This document shows, piece after piece, positions 8,393 through 16,860 of a stretch of DNA of 38,964 nucleotides. The position numbers were made by a program, and so were the translations under genes. A model generated the notes under the pieces. The model did no database searches. It was not told where the DNA came from and saw only the letters and a program-made list of their open reading frames with translations. Within the stretch, counting starts at the first letter, position 1. Each line of letters starts with the position of its first letter. Origin of the DNA: an uncultured OM182 clade bacterium (GTDB lineage Bacteria > Pseudomonadota > Gammaproteobacteria > Pseudomonadales > Azotimanducaceae); NCBI GenBank assembly GCA_905182025.1, contig CAJJAA010000036.1, positions 1 to 38,964 on the forward strand, given 5' to 3'.

Positions 8393-9673
8393 TTGAAAAT
8401 AACGCATAAAATAGAAAAATTGCAGCAGCATTTAGCTCACGTCTGGCATGCAGAACCTATCGAGCACTCAGTCAACGCCTCGACGCGGGCACTCCTGAAG
8501 GATGCCGGTGACTGGGACGCACCCGTTGGTGTTGAACCCAACAAGCCAACTATTGCACTCGCTATTGGCATTCCCGACAGCATTTCATTGCCCAAATCAG
8601 CACTAAGTGCTGCAGCCAACAGAGTATTCAACAAGCCAGGCGAAGGCGCTTTTACCTATGGCTTCGGCTTAGGTTACAACAAGCTGAGACTCCAACTCGC
8701 AGAAAACTATAGTCACGAGCGAGGCTTTGCCGTCACAGAAGACTGGTTCCAACTCTGCAACGGCTCATCCGGCGCGATCGACTTGATTTGCCGAACCTTG
8801 ATTGACCCCGGTGATGTCATTTTAGCCGAATCACCCACCTACATGGGTACGCTAAGAAACTTTAAGGCGCTCAACGCCGACGTAGAGTCGATTGGCATGG
8901 ACAGCGATGGCATGTTTGTTGATCAACTACCGCGTCGGATCGAAACGCTTCTTCAGCAAGGTAGACGCATTAAGTTTATCTACACCATCTCGAACTTTCA
9001 CAACCCAACCGGCGCGACATTAAGCCTTGAAAGAAAAATACGATTATTAGAAATTGCAGCTCAATACAAAATAATTATCCTTGATGACGATGCCTACGGA
9101 GCGCTGCGGTTCGATGACACCCCCTTACCAACGCTATCGGGGTTAAGCAAAGGACATGGCGTAATCACGGTCGGCACCTTTTCAAAAATTCTCGCCACCG
9201 GTCTTAGAATAGGCTGGATTCACTGTCACCCTGACCTGCTTGCTGCATTTGACAAAATGCGCTTTGCAATGGGACTCAATCAGTTTATGGTCCGCGTTAT
9301 ATCTGATTATATTGACTCCGGCGCAATGTCCGATCATGCCCGAAAGGTAAGATTAATTTATAAAACCAAAATGAACACCCTAGCAGATGCGTTAGAAACA
9401 TATTGCGCAGACTACCTCTGCTTCACACGTCCACTTGGTGGGTTTTATATATGGATCACATTAAAAAAGGGACTTGATGCGCAAGCTGTTTGGCGAACGG
9501 CGGCAGAAGAAGGTGTATCACTAACGCGGGGCACCAATTTTTTCTCCGATCGGCGTGACGACAATCCGCATCTCAGACTCGCTTTTTCATGGACAGACCA
9601 GGGCCAATTGATTGAAGCTGCAAAAAGGCTTGCACTTGCATGCGAAAGAGTTTTGCAGGGCGATGCCGCCTGA
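8393..9673 (+). CDS. PLP-dependent aminotransferase, class I/II
   Basis: A 426-residue fold-type I aminotransferase of the 2-aminoadipate/valine-pyruvate/MocR-like branch, without a DNA-binding domain. Motifs are GEGAFTYGFGLGYNKLR (the Y-G-x-x-x-G-x-x-x-LR entry), CNGSSGAIDL, FHNPTGATLS with Asn204 for PLP, LDDDAYGAL with an Asp at 231-233 and Tyr235, and GTFSKILATGLRIGW with the Schiff-base Lys265. RLAFSW near the end carries the substrate-carboxylate Arg. The start is a TTG at 8393, since an in-frame TAA lies just upstream and there is no nearby ATG. AGGA about ten bases before it is a modest ribosome site. The gamma-glutamyltransferase neighbour suggests amino-acid catabolism. Confidence 0.9.
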   Translation: MKITHKIEKLQQHLAHVWHAEPIEHSVNASTRALLKDAGDWDAPVGVEPNKPTIALAIGIPDSISLPKSALSAAANRVFNKPGEGAFTYGFGLGYNKLRLQLAENYSHERGFAVTEDWFQLCNGSSGAIDLICRTLIDPGDVILAESPTYMGTLRNFKALNADVESIGMDSDGMFVDQLPRRIETLLQQGRRIKFIYTISNFHNPTGATLSLERKIRLLEIAAQYKIIILDDDAYGALRFDDTPLPTLSGLSKGHGVITVGTFSKILATGLRIGWIHCHPDLLAAFDKMRFAMGLNQFMVRVISDYIDSGAMSDHARKVRLIYKTKMNTLADALETYCADYLCFTRPLGGFYIWITLKKGLDAQAVWRTAAEEGVSLTRGTNFFSDRRDDNPHLRLAFSWTDQGQLIEAAKRLALACERVLQGDAA

Positions 9674-9746
9674 AAAATAACACCTAAAACTATGGTCACA
9701 AAAGCCATTATTGCAGGGCGACTATTTGAAGGCGAACGCCTGAAGA

Positions 9747-10997
9747 CTACGGTTGCCCTTGTTGTTGTTCTTCTTCTAGCGGTTCCTTTATTTGTTCTTT
9801 AGATAGAGATTGTACTGAAACCACCGTATTTCTGCCCAATGCTTTGCCTTGATACATGGCCTTGTCAACGAGCGACAAGAGCCCTCTTGGCGAACTATTT
9901 TCCAGCGGCACGCTTGTGCCATAGCCAATGCTAATTGTGACACTTAACAAATGTCCATCCGCGTCAATTGTTAACGACTCGATTTTTTTTCTAACCTGGT
10001 CTGCTAATACATGTGCTGTTGCTTCTTCAACGTAAGGTAAGACAACGACAAACTCTTCGCCGCCAAAGCGCGCGACAATATCGGTAGGTCGTTTAAAAGA
10101 CGCATCGATTGATCGCGCTACTTCTGCCAAACAAATATCACCAGCCAAGTGTCCGTATGTATCGTTGACGTTTTTAAAATGATCGATGTCAATCAGTAGC
10201 AGCGTTATCGGGTATTGTTGGCGACTCGCACGACGCCATTCTTGATCCAGCATCTGTTCTAAGTATTGTCGATTACGAATACCCGTCACAGGATCAATCG
10301 TTGTGAGTTCTTTTAGAATGATATGCGCTTCTGACAATTTTTTTAAAGCATTCTTTAGCTCTTCAGTTCGTGCGTCGACTTCAATTTCCAATTGTTTTCG
10401 CAGCACAACTTGCTCATCAAGCAAATGACGATTTTCTAGCGCCAGACTCGCTTGTGATGCGAGTGCCTCCATGAGGGGAACAACATCTTCAGGAAACGCT
10501 ATGGCTTCACCTTGTTCATTCTTCGCATTCAATAATTGCAATATACCCAGTGTTTTTTCCTTTGAGTCCGTCAACGGCAAAGTCAGAAATGAACGGGACT
10601 GATATCCCGTTAACTCATCGAATTTCTTAGCGCCTGACGAATCGAAGTCTTTCGACTGATAGAGATCATCAATAATAATGACCTTACCCAAATTAGCTGA
10701 TTGGGTTGCTATATTGATCATGTTGGGTTCACCGGACGCTAACCGAAGCGGGATATCCGGCAGTGTTACGGGGTCACCTGAGTTTCCACCCTGAGTAATG
10801 TTGAGCGTATCGTTAAATACGATGGCGAAGGACAAAACCTCATCATCCACTGCCAGGTAAAGACTACCTGCATCCGCATTCGCCATAGTCTTGGCTTCCA
10901 CCAATATACGTTCAAGAAGGCTATCAATGTCCTTTTCAGCACTGAGCGCGCGACCTATATCAATAAGTCTAAGATAAGCAGCAGCATCAACTTTCAC
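9747..10997 (-). CDS. GAF-GGDEF diguanylate cyclase
   Basis: A 416-residue cytosolic signalling enzyme predicted to make cyclic-di-GMP from two GTP. An N-terminal GAF domain (about residues 22-190) is followed by a helical linker of coiled-coil character (about 191-232) and a GGDEF domain (about 233-400). The domain has TIDPVTGIRNRQYLEQ, DIDHFKNVNDTYGH, the inhibitory site RPTD (303-306) and the active site GGEEF (312-316). All catalytic parts are present and no EAL domain is fused. The C-terminus is an unusual Gln/Glu-rich tail. The start is a GTG at 10997 with no clear ribosome site. It converges with the aminotransferase gene. The ligand of the GAF domain is unknown. Confidence 0.93.
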   Translation of the reverse strand: MKVDAAAYLRLIDIGRALSAEKDIDSLLERILVEAKTMANADAGSLYLAVDDEVLSFAIVFNDTLNITQGGNSGDPVTLPDIPLRLASGEPNMINIATQSANLGKVIIIDDLYQSKDFDSSGAKKFDELTGYQSRSFLTLPLTDSKEKTLGILQLLNAKNEQGEAIAFPEDVVPLMEALASQASLALENRHLLDEQVVLRKQLEIEVDARTEELKNALKKLSEAHIILKELTTIDPVTGIRNRQYLEQMLDQEWRRASRQQYPITLLLIDIDHFKNVNDTYGHLAGDICLAEVARSIDASFKRPTDIVARFGGEEFVVVLPYVEEATAHVLADQVRKKIESLTIDADGHLLSVTISIGYGTSVPLENSSPRGLLSLVDKAMYQGKALGRNTVVSVQSLSKEQIKEPLEEEQQQGQP

Positions 10998-11349
10998 GAG
11001 ATATCTTCAGCATATTTTCGCATTTCAAAAAATGGTCTAGTCAATACAAGGGCGATGGATGAACCAATAGTCACAAACCTGTACCACTATCCTTCATGTC
11101 TGATTTATTTATGAGCAACGGTTCAACATCAACTCGTTCGACGACTAACTTGGCCCAAACCTAATAGAAAACACATTGAACGGGTCAGCCGTTGACTATA
11201 TCGGCTGACAAATTACGTCGATAACCGAGTTGTTGCTTTCCATACAGCATATAACCGAGCAAAAATTTAACAATATTTGTTCGAAAAACGCATAACCGCT
11301 GGTCCTATGATCGCTTCAAACTAATCCTCTAACCGCTCATATAAACAGT
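10998..11349. promoter_or_regulatory. 352-base intergenic region with repeated ATAACCG motifs and a hairpin
   Basis: There is no gene here. ATAACCGAG occurs at 11221 and 11251, ATAACCGCT at 11292 and CTAACCGCT at 11329, all in one orientation and spaced 30 to 41 bases apart. A perfect inverted repeat, GTCAGCCG and CGGCTGAC with a 10-base loop, lies at 11184-11209. The region is downstream of dctM and upstream of the diguanylate cyclase. The direct repeats could be binding sites for a regulator of the latter, and the hairpin could stabilise or end the dct transcript (there is no T-run). Confidence 0.4.
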
Positions 11350-12636
11350 TTAGTCACGGTCGAGGAAAATCAAACTGACGGCTGGAACATAAGTGATGAT
11401 CATCAGTGCAATGATCAAAACGAACATAAAGGGAAGTGTGGCCCGATAGAGTTCAGTAATCGATCGTTTGAACCGGTAACTCGCGATAAACAAGTTCATG
11501 CCAATAGGCGGCGTGAAATAGCCAATCTGCATATTCGCGAGAAAGATTATCCCTAGGTGGATTGGATCAACACCAAACCTCAGAGCGATAGGCACGATCA
11601 AGGGAATCATGATGACCAGTGCAGAAAAGATATCGAGAATCGCACCGAGCATTAGCAAGATGATATTCAGCAAAATCAGAAATGTAATTTTACTATCCAC
11701 ATAGGTCTGGATCCACTCAAACAGCAGTTGCGGCACTTCAGCATCAATGAGAAAGTTGGTAAAAGCCAGAGACACGCCGAGGATCAACAAAATACCGCCA
11801 ACCATTATCATCGATTCACGGACTATGCGTGGCAACTCGCCATATTTAACCTCTCGATGAATGACGACTTCGACTAACAGAACGTAAAATGCCGTGACCG
11901 CTGCCGCTTCGGATACAGCAAAATATCCCGAGTAGATGCCGCCGAGAATGATAAAGGGCAGCGGAATTTCCCATCTCGCGGACTTAATGGCGTCGACTGC
12001 ATCAGCACGTGTATAGGTGCCCCGCTCTATCTTAATGCCGCGATGACTCCAGATCGCATAGCCAGTCAACAGGACAATCATTAATAATGCCGGCAATATG
12101 CCAGCGATAAACAGTTCCTGAATAGAAAAAGGATTGGGCAAATTCATCTGTTGTACAATCACGCCATAGAGTATCAAAGGTAGCGAGGGCGCTAACAACA
12201 AGCCGAGACTGCCTGAGGTCGTCACCAAACCCAGACTGAATCGTTCTTTGTAGCCAGACTGAACTAAAGCTGGAAAAAGCAGTGCACCAACAGCAACAAT
12301 CGTCACACCCGACGCGCCGGTAAACGCCGTGAAAAAGGCACAGGTCACAAAAGCGACAACCGCCAAGCCGCCGGGCAGCCAACCAAGAAAGACTTGCGTG
12401 ATGCGGACTAATCGGAATGACAAGCGGCTTTCTGCCAGCACATAACCGGCGAAAGTAAACAGCGGCAGCGCTAACAGCAGGGGCGCCTCGACCAATCGAT
12501 ATATTTCAATGGTAATTACCATCAGATCTATATCTGCCGACATAAAACCCAACATTGATGCAGCCAGAATGACCACAAATAATGGCGCGCCTAACAACGC
12601 AATTAGAACGAGTACTGCTGACATGACTGCATTCAT
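11350..12636 (-). CDS. dctM: TRAP transporter large permease (DctM/TatM type)
   Basis: A 428-residue membrane protein of the TRAP large-subunit family. It has about 11-12 hydrophobic segments and family features including LLALPLFTFAGYVLAES, the glycine-rich TAFTGASGVTIVAVGALLFPAL, LAPSLPLILYGVI and the late FLANMQIGYFTPPIGMNLF. It is the sodium-coupled elevator subunit of the transporter. Its ATG at 12636 overlaps the TGA of the dctQ gene (ATGA), so the two permease parts are translationally coupled. It is the last gene of a tatT-dctP-smORF-dctQ-dctM operon. The substrate is not predictable from this subunit. Confidence 0.95.
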   Translation of the reverse strand: MNAVMSAVLVLIALLGAPLFVVILAASMLGFMSADIDLMVITIEIYRLVEAPLLLALPLFTFAGYVLAESRLSFRLVRITQVFLGWLPGGLAVVAFVTCAFFTAFTGASGVTIVAVGALLFPALVQSGYKERFSLGLVTTSGSLGLLLAPSLPLILYGVIVQQMNLPNPFSIQELFIAGILPALLMIVLLTGYAIWSHRGIKIERGTYTRADAVDAIKSARWEIPLPFIILGGIYSGYFAVSEAAAVTAFYVLLVEVVIHREVKYGELPRIVRESMIMVGGILLILGVSLAFTNFLIDAEVPQLLFEWIQTYVDSKITFLILLNIILLMLGAILDIFSALVIMIPLIVPIALRFGVDPIHLGIIFLANMQIGYFTPPIGMNLFIASYRFKRSITELYRATLPFMFVLIIALMIITYVPAVSLIFLDRD

Positions 12637-13112
12637 GCAGGAACTCCCCGCACCAAACTCAGTACTGCTTGCAAACCAAACCTCAGAGACATGACGCTAA
12701 ATCCAACAGGGATTATTGATTGACATAGCCACGTTGGCACCTTCGCAAACTCTATCGTTTCATCGACGTACTCAAATTGCACATACAAAAAAGCGTAATA
12801 GGCAACAACACCGCAGACCAGCGCAGAAAAAGCTTTACCGACAAAGCTGACGATACGCAGCGACACACCGGACACATAGCGTGTTAGAACATCGATGCTA
12901 ATGTGGTTTGATTCCCGAGTCGCAACCATCGCGCCCAACATTGCTACCCATAGAACAAGAATACGGAGAAAGGACTCCGCCCAGAAAATGCCAAAATCAA
13001 AGAAATTTCGAAGTAAGATTTGCAGCACTGCCATACCGAGCATCGAAGCAAGGGAGGCAACCAGCAAACTGTCCTCTATCCAATGTACACCCTTGAGCAA
13101 GCGACTAAACAC
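12633..13112 (-). CDS. dctQ: TRAP transporter small permease (DctQ/TatQ type)
   Basis: A 159-residue protein with four predicted membrane helices, the standard DctQ layout. It has the typical SLLVASLASMLGMAVLQILLRNFF start and a middle segment with WVAMLGAMVATRESNHISID, close to the family signature W--llGa--a-r---Hi-vd. It forms the stator-like partner of DctM. The start is a GTG at 13112 that follows directly on the stop codon of the 43-codon ORF. GGGGA lies about ten bases upstream. It overlaps dctM by four bases. Confidence 0.93.
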   Translation of the reverse strand: MFSRLLKGVHWIEDSLLVASLASMLGMAVLQILLRNFFDFGIFWAESFLRILVLWVAMLGAMVATRESNHISIDVLTRYVSGVSLRIVSFVGKAFSALVCGVVAYYAFLYVQFEYVDETIEFAKVPTWLCQSIIPVGFSVMSLRFGLQAVLSLVRGVPA

Positions 13113-13244
13113 TCAGCGGTTTCCCCACAACTGCATCATTTCCAAATACGACTTGCGGTTGACCTTTCCATCGGCGCTACCGTAAAAATTGATCGGGCTA
13201 AGCTCAGAAGGACTAAACCGACTAAGGCGCAGATTGAGCATCAT
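13113..13244 (-). CDS. Small ORF between dctP and dctQ (43 codons), candidate
   Basis: On the minus strand, an ATG at 13244 (or 13241) follows AAGGGG by two (or five) bases. It opens a 43-residue frame that starts inside the end of dctP and stops at 13113, touching the GTG of dctQ. The peptide begins MMLNLRLSRFSPSELS and ends YLEMMQLWGNR. It is polar and not membrane-like. Its middle, SADGKVNRKSYLEMM, looks like the second half of an EF-hand loop plus helix (DG-hydrophobic, then helix). The first metal ligands are missing and the usual position-12 Glu is Ser. The start site and exact packing in the operon favour translation. Alternatively it only serves to carry ribosomes from dctP to dctQ. 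No family is recognised. Confidence 0.45.
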   Translation of the reverse strand: MMLNLRLSRFSPSELSPINFYGSADGKVNRKSYLEMMQLWGNR

Positions 13245-14238
13245 CGCCCCTTACTTCGGCTAGATTGGCGCGCAGTAGATCGACACTCTCTTGGCTCATT
13301 TCACCTTCAGCAACAAGGTTCGCTATCGATACTTCAGCGATTTCACGCCAAGACGCTGAATCTTCGGTGGCGGGGGTAATGACTTTTAGGCCTTGCGTCA
13401 CTAGCGCGTCATAAGCTTTCTTGTTGTCTATTCGATTGTCAGCATCGACTTCATCGAATACGCGATTAAACACATCGGTGACGACCTTTTGATCAGACTC
13501 GGCGATAGAGTTAAAAGATTTTTCACTCATTGCCAACATCGAATAGATATACAACACAGGCAAATCGGTCATATAGGCAACTTGGTTGTGCCATTGCAGC
13601 GCAATTGCCACGATCGGTGGCACAATCACGGTATCAATCAAACCCGTCTGCAAGCCCGCCAGCACATCAATAATTGGCAAAGGAATGGGGCTGATACCAA
13701 AGGATTGTACCAGCTTCGCTGAAATCGGATCGCCATCAGGAACCCAAGTTTTCGCATTTTTCAAATCGTCTAAACTGCTAATAGGTTTTTTTGAAAGTAT
13801 GTATGCGAAACCGGTTTCAGTCAGATTAAAGCTCACCATGCCACTCTCAGCGAGACCGTCAATAATCCGCTGATCCATGTTTTCGCGTACGAAATCGATT
13901 TCATCACTGTTTCTGAACTGCAGCGGCAGGTTATAAACTTGAAGGTCAGGGAAGAAACGCGTCAGTGAACTGGCCGTCATAACACCGCCATGAAGCTGGC
14001 CAATTCGCATTTTGCGCAATACAGTGTAGTCATCACCCTGCACGCCACCGGGGTAAATTTTGAATTTAACTCTGCCGTCCGTTGCTTCGGCGATCTCTTT
14101 TGTACCATCACGAAACTTTTTCATCCAACCGAGACCATCGGGTGAAATCGTCGCCAACTTATAGCTTTTTGCATTAACCACACCGCTAGATGCGACTACC
14201 AGGCCCAGCATGACGCTGAAGAATAATTTTTTATACAT
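13222..14238 (-). CDS. dctP: TRAP transporter substrate-binding protein (DctP/TatP type)
   Basis: A 338-residue periplasmic binding protein with a clear Sec signal peptide (KKLFFSVMLGLVVASSGVVNA), probably cut after NA. The mature part starts with KSYKLATISPDGLGWMKK, typical of TRAP P-subunits. Further motifs are GRVKFKIYPGGVQGDDYTVLRKMRIGQL and GLIDTVIVPPIVAIALQWH in the ligand-binding hinge region. It delivers a substrate to DctQM. The carboxylate-binding Arg of sialic and C4-acid types (in a G-vR-f motif) is not evident, which fits the TPAT class. The ATG at 14238 is preferred over the TTG at 14241, with AAGGAA 5-6 bases upstream. It lies 70 bases downstream of the TatT lipoprotein gene. 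Confidence 0.93.
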   Translation of the reverse strand: MYKKLFFSVMLGLVVASSGVVNAKSYKLATISPDGLGWMKKFRDGTKEIAEATDGRVKFKIYPGGVQGDDYTVLRKMRIGQLHGGVMTASSLTRFFPDLQVYNLPLQFRNSDEIDFVRENMDQRIIDGLAESGMVSFNLTETGFAYILSKKPISSLDDLKNAKTWVPDGDPISAKLVQSFGISPIPLPIIDVLAGLQTGLIDTVIVPPIVAIALQWHNQVAYMTDLPVLYIYSMLAMSEKSFNSIAESDQKVVTDVFNRVFDEVDADNRIDNKKAYDALVTQGLKVITPATEDSASWREIAEVSIANLVAEGEMSQESVDLLRANLAEVRGDDAQSAP

Positions 14239-14308
14239 CAAAATTCCTTAACAAAAACAAAACAAACAACCTTAGACCCGCGCTTGCGATCAACAAACAT
14301 CACAGCGA

Positions 14309-15160
14309 TTAGAAATAGTCATCGGACTCAGCCAACAGTTCTCTCGCCCTCGTTTGGGCAACCGTATTGGTAAGCGTTCGCCCTTCGCTTACAGGATCTG
14401 CAGCTAGCACTTCGTTCAACAGGCGATCATGCATTTGCTTATCGAAAACGAGCTTCGCATACTGTTCAGCAAAGACAACTTTTGCCATCAAAAACTGACC
14501 TTGTGATATCTCAATTGAACGCTCGAAGTGCGCTCTGCCCTTTTCAGGATTACCACCCAAAGATGCCGGTAAGACCGTCTCCAGCCCGCCCATATACAAG
14601 TGTGGACCGCCATCTGAGATGGTTTCGTCCAATTCAATACAATGCGCCATAAGATACTTTACCTTGCCTAATTGGGCTATCGCATTCCAATCATTACTAT
14701 GGGCTTGCATCCAACCAGTCCAAGCTACGGCCAAAGAGTACGCTATATCAACATCCTTGTTAGTAATAGCATCGACACGCTGCTTGTAGACTTCAAATTC
14801 AGCCTCATTGAGGTCGCATAACGTCTTGTTCCTCGCGCACGCGGCTCGCAGTGAATAATCAAGACTTTTTTGACTGAGCAGGCGTCCTCGCTCTTCGTTG
14901 GTAAAAATCGTGAATGCACTATTTAGATTTGATGCTGCCATCAATAGCTCTGGGTTATTCGGGCTGCTCCTCAAAAAGCTATCGATCATCAGCAGATAGG
15001 CGGGAATACCCTCTCTCACCGTATCGACATCGTTGCTATTGAGTATCGTATCGGCCAAGTCTTCGGCTAGGCCGGACGTCACCGAGGACATTAAATTGGC
15101 ACAGCCATTTAGCATCCCCATCAACACAAGCATTGCTGTCAAATTCAAAATTTTACGCAT
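14309..15160 (-). CDS. tatT: TRAP-associated lipoprotein, TatT (T-component) family
   Basis: A 283-residue protein with a lipoprotein signal peptide: MRKILN, a hydrophobic run, and lipobox LNGC with Cys20 as the lipid-modified residue. The rest is alpha-helical and TPR-like (EGIPAYLLMIDSFLRSSPNNPELLMAAS, RAHFERSIEISQGQFLMAKVVFAEQYA), matching the TatT family first described from Treponema Tp0956. TatT trimers are known to bind the TatP binding protein and may pass hydrophobic ligands to it. It is first gene of the operon, directly before dctP, as in other TPAT systems. AAGGAGAG lies about ten bases before the ATG at 15160. The TatT partner suggests a hydrophobic or lipid-like ligand; this is inference. 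Confidence 0.9.
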   Translation of the reverse strand: MRKILNLTAMLVLMGMLNGCANLMSSVTSGLAEDLADTILNSNDVDTVREGIPAYLLMIDSFLRSSPNNPELLMAASNLNSAFTIFTNEERGRLLSQKSLDYSLRAACARNKTLCDLNEAEFEVYKQRVDAITNKDVDIAYSLAVAWTGWMQAHSNDWNAIAQLGKVKYLMAHCIELDETISDGGPHLYMGGLETVLPASLGGNPEKGRAHFERSIEISQGQFLMAKVVFAEQYAKLVFDKQMHDRLLNEVLAADPVSEGRTLTNTVAQTRARELLAESDDYF

Positions 15161-15307
15161 AGGGTTTGATCTCTCCTTGAACGCCTATTGTAACCCAGCA
15201 CCGACTTGGTAAACCATACAGGTCAACTCTTCTGCGACGGCTAGCACGAACAATGATCCACTGACTAAGCGAGATGCGCTAAAGCCGGCTTTCAGTTAAC
15301 GGCCTTG

Positions 15308-15970
15308 CTAAACACCTCGGCCAAAAAAAGGATTTGCTCGACGCTCGAATTCGAGGGATGTGTTCGGCCCATGCCCCGTCACGATGAGCGCGTCACCCTC
15401 AAGGCGAAATAATCTATCTTCTATTGACCGACTAATTTCCTGATAGCTGCCACCCGGCAAATCAGTCCGTCCTATTCCCATCTGGAATAGAGTATCTCCC
15501 GCAACTAATATACCGTGGTCTTCAAACCAAAAACTCATCGATCCAGCAGTGTGACCAGGTGTGTGCAACGCAACACCGTTGCAGCAGGAAATTGCCTCAT
15601 CATCGGTCAACCAGCTATCAGGGGATGGCGTTGGTTCATAGGGCACACCGAATTTCAGGCATTGCTGCTCAAGACTATCCCATAGCGGCTTGTCTCCCTT
15701 GTGCAAAAACAGCTTGGCACCCGTACGGTTTTTAATTTCACCCGACGCGAGAATATGATCGAGGTGCGCATGTGTATGCACAATCGCAGTGATCGTTAGG
15801 CCTAAGCGTTCGACTACCGACATAATGTGGTCAGGATCACCACCTGGGTCGATAATGACACCCTTCTTCGTAATCGCGTCACCGATGATTGAACAATTGC
15901 ATTGAAGTGGCCCAGCGGCAAATGATTCAAAAAGAACGTCGCCCCTCGGTTGCGGGATAGGAATTGCCAC
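15308..15970 (-). CDS. MBL-fold metallo-hydrolase (glyoxalase II-like)
   Basis: A 220-residue metallo-beta-lactamase-fold hydrolase. The binuclear metal site is complete: HTHAHLDH (65-72, metal ligands His67, His69, Asp71, His72), the later His of TPGHTAGSM, the Asp of AGDTLF and the His of TGHGP. Length and motif spacing (GIGRTDLPGG after the bridging Asp) fit the YcbL/type II glyoxalase-like group, which hydrolyses small thioesters such as S-lactoylglutathione. It is probably cytosolic. The start is a GTG at 15970 with AAGGAG seven bases upstream; an overlapping ATG is in another frame. It is divergent from the acyltransferase gene and is a single gene. The exact substrate is unknown. Confidence 0.92.
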   Translation of the reverse strand: MAIPIPQPRGDVLFESFAAGPLQCNCSIIGDAITKKGVIIDPGGDPDHIMSVVERLGLTITAIVHTHAHLDHILASGEIKNRTGAKLFLHKGDKPLWDSLEQQCLKFGVPYEPTPSPDSWLTDDEAISCCNGVALHTPGHTAGSMSFWFEDHGILVAGDTLFQMGIGRTDLPGGSYQEISRSIEDRLFRLEGDALIVTGHGPNTSLEFERRANPFFGRGV

Positions 15971-16052
15971 ATCGATACTCCTTTTATCTGGCTAAATCAG
16001 CAATACCTTATGTTACACTTATTTCAACTCTCCAAAGTACCAACGACCATTA

Positions 16053-16829
16053 ATGTTGAAGCGTTTTATGTACCGCATGATTGCGATCCTGCTGATTCTT
16101 TTTGTATTCACAACGTCCACAATATTTTTCCCTACAGCTCTGCTGATTTGGTTATTCACGTATCCCTTTGATCGAAACTTACACTGGCTGCATCTGTTCA
16201 CCTGCTTTTGGGCGAGTCTGTATATCTGGGTCTTTCCACCCTGGCAGGTAGACACCGTTGGCAAACAACACATCAACAAAAAGCAAACATACATTATTGT
16301 CTCGAATCACCAATCACTGGTCGATGTACTCGTCGTCTTCACGCTATTCACGCATTTCAAATGGGTTTCAAAAGCAGAGCTCTTCAATATTCCGTTTATC
16401 GGCTGGAACATGTACCTCAATCGCTACGTGCGACTCAGGCGCGGCAAAGGCAATAGTATTCGCAGTATGTACAAAGCCTGTGAAAAGCATCTGAAGCGCG
16501 GTAGCTCAGTTTACTTATTTCCTGAGGGAACCCGTTCTCCAACCGGACGCGTCAGACCTTTTAAGGAAGGCGCATTCGTTTTGTCGAAACGACTCAATAT
16601 TCCAATACTGCCGATCGTGATCAACGGCTCGAAGAATGCCGTACCCAAAAACAGTCTCAATTTTCACGGTAAATCGCATGTTACCGTAGAGGTGTTGAAG
16701 CCAATTTTTCCGGACGAAGACGTATCTGTGAGGGACCTACGCGATGAAGTTCGGGGTGCCATCATCAGTCGCGTTATCGAAGAACAAAATCCTGTCGAGT
16801 CCGACATTAAGCCGACAGCAGTCGACTGA
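16053..16829 (+). CDS. plsC: 1-acyl-sn-glycerol-3-phosphate acyltransferase (PlsC family)
   Basis: A 258-residue inner-membrane acyltransferase expected to convert lysophosphatidate to phosphatidate in phospholipid synthesis. It has an N-terminal hydrophobic region (about residues 9-36). The catalytic motif is NHQSLVD (H86-x4-D91). Further on are FPEGTRSPTGRVRPFKEGAF (the glycerol-phosphate binding block) and a PILPIVINGS block. Length is normal for PlsC. The ATG at 16053 has no strong ribosome site. It diverges from the MBL gene with an 82-base gap. More than one PlsC paralogue is common in marine gammaproteobacteria, so this may not be the housekeeping copy. Confidence 0.9.
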   Translation: MLKRFMYRMIAILLILFVFTTSTIFFPTALLIWLFTYPFDRNLHWLHLFTCFWASLYIWVFPPWQVDTVGKQHINKKQTYIIVSNHQSLVDVLVVFTLFTHFKWVSKAELFNIPFIGWNMYLNRYVRLRRGKGNSIRSMYKACEKHLKRGSSVYLFPEGTRSPTGRVRPFKEGAFVLSKRLNIPILPIVINGSKNAVPKNSLNFHGKSHVTVEVLKPIFPDEDVSVRDLRDEVRGAIISRVIEEQNPVESDIKPTAVD

Positions 16830-16860
16830 TCGCCGCATACCTCGATAGCCATCTTGTCAT

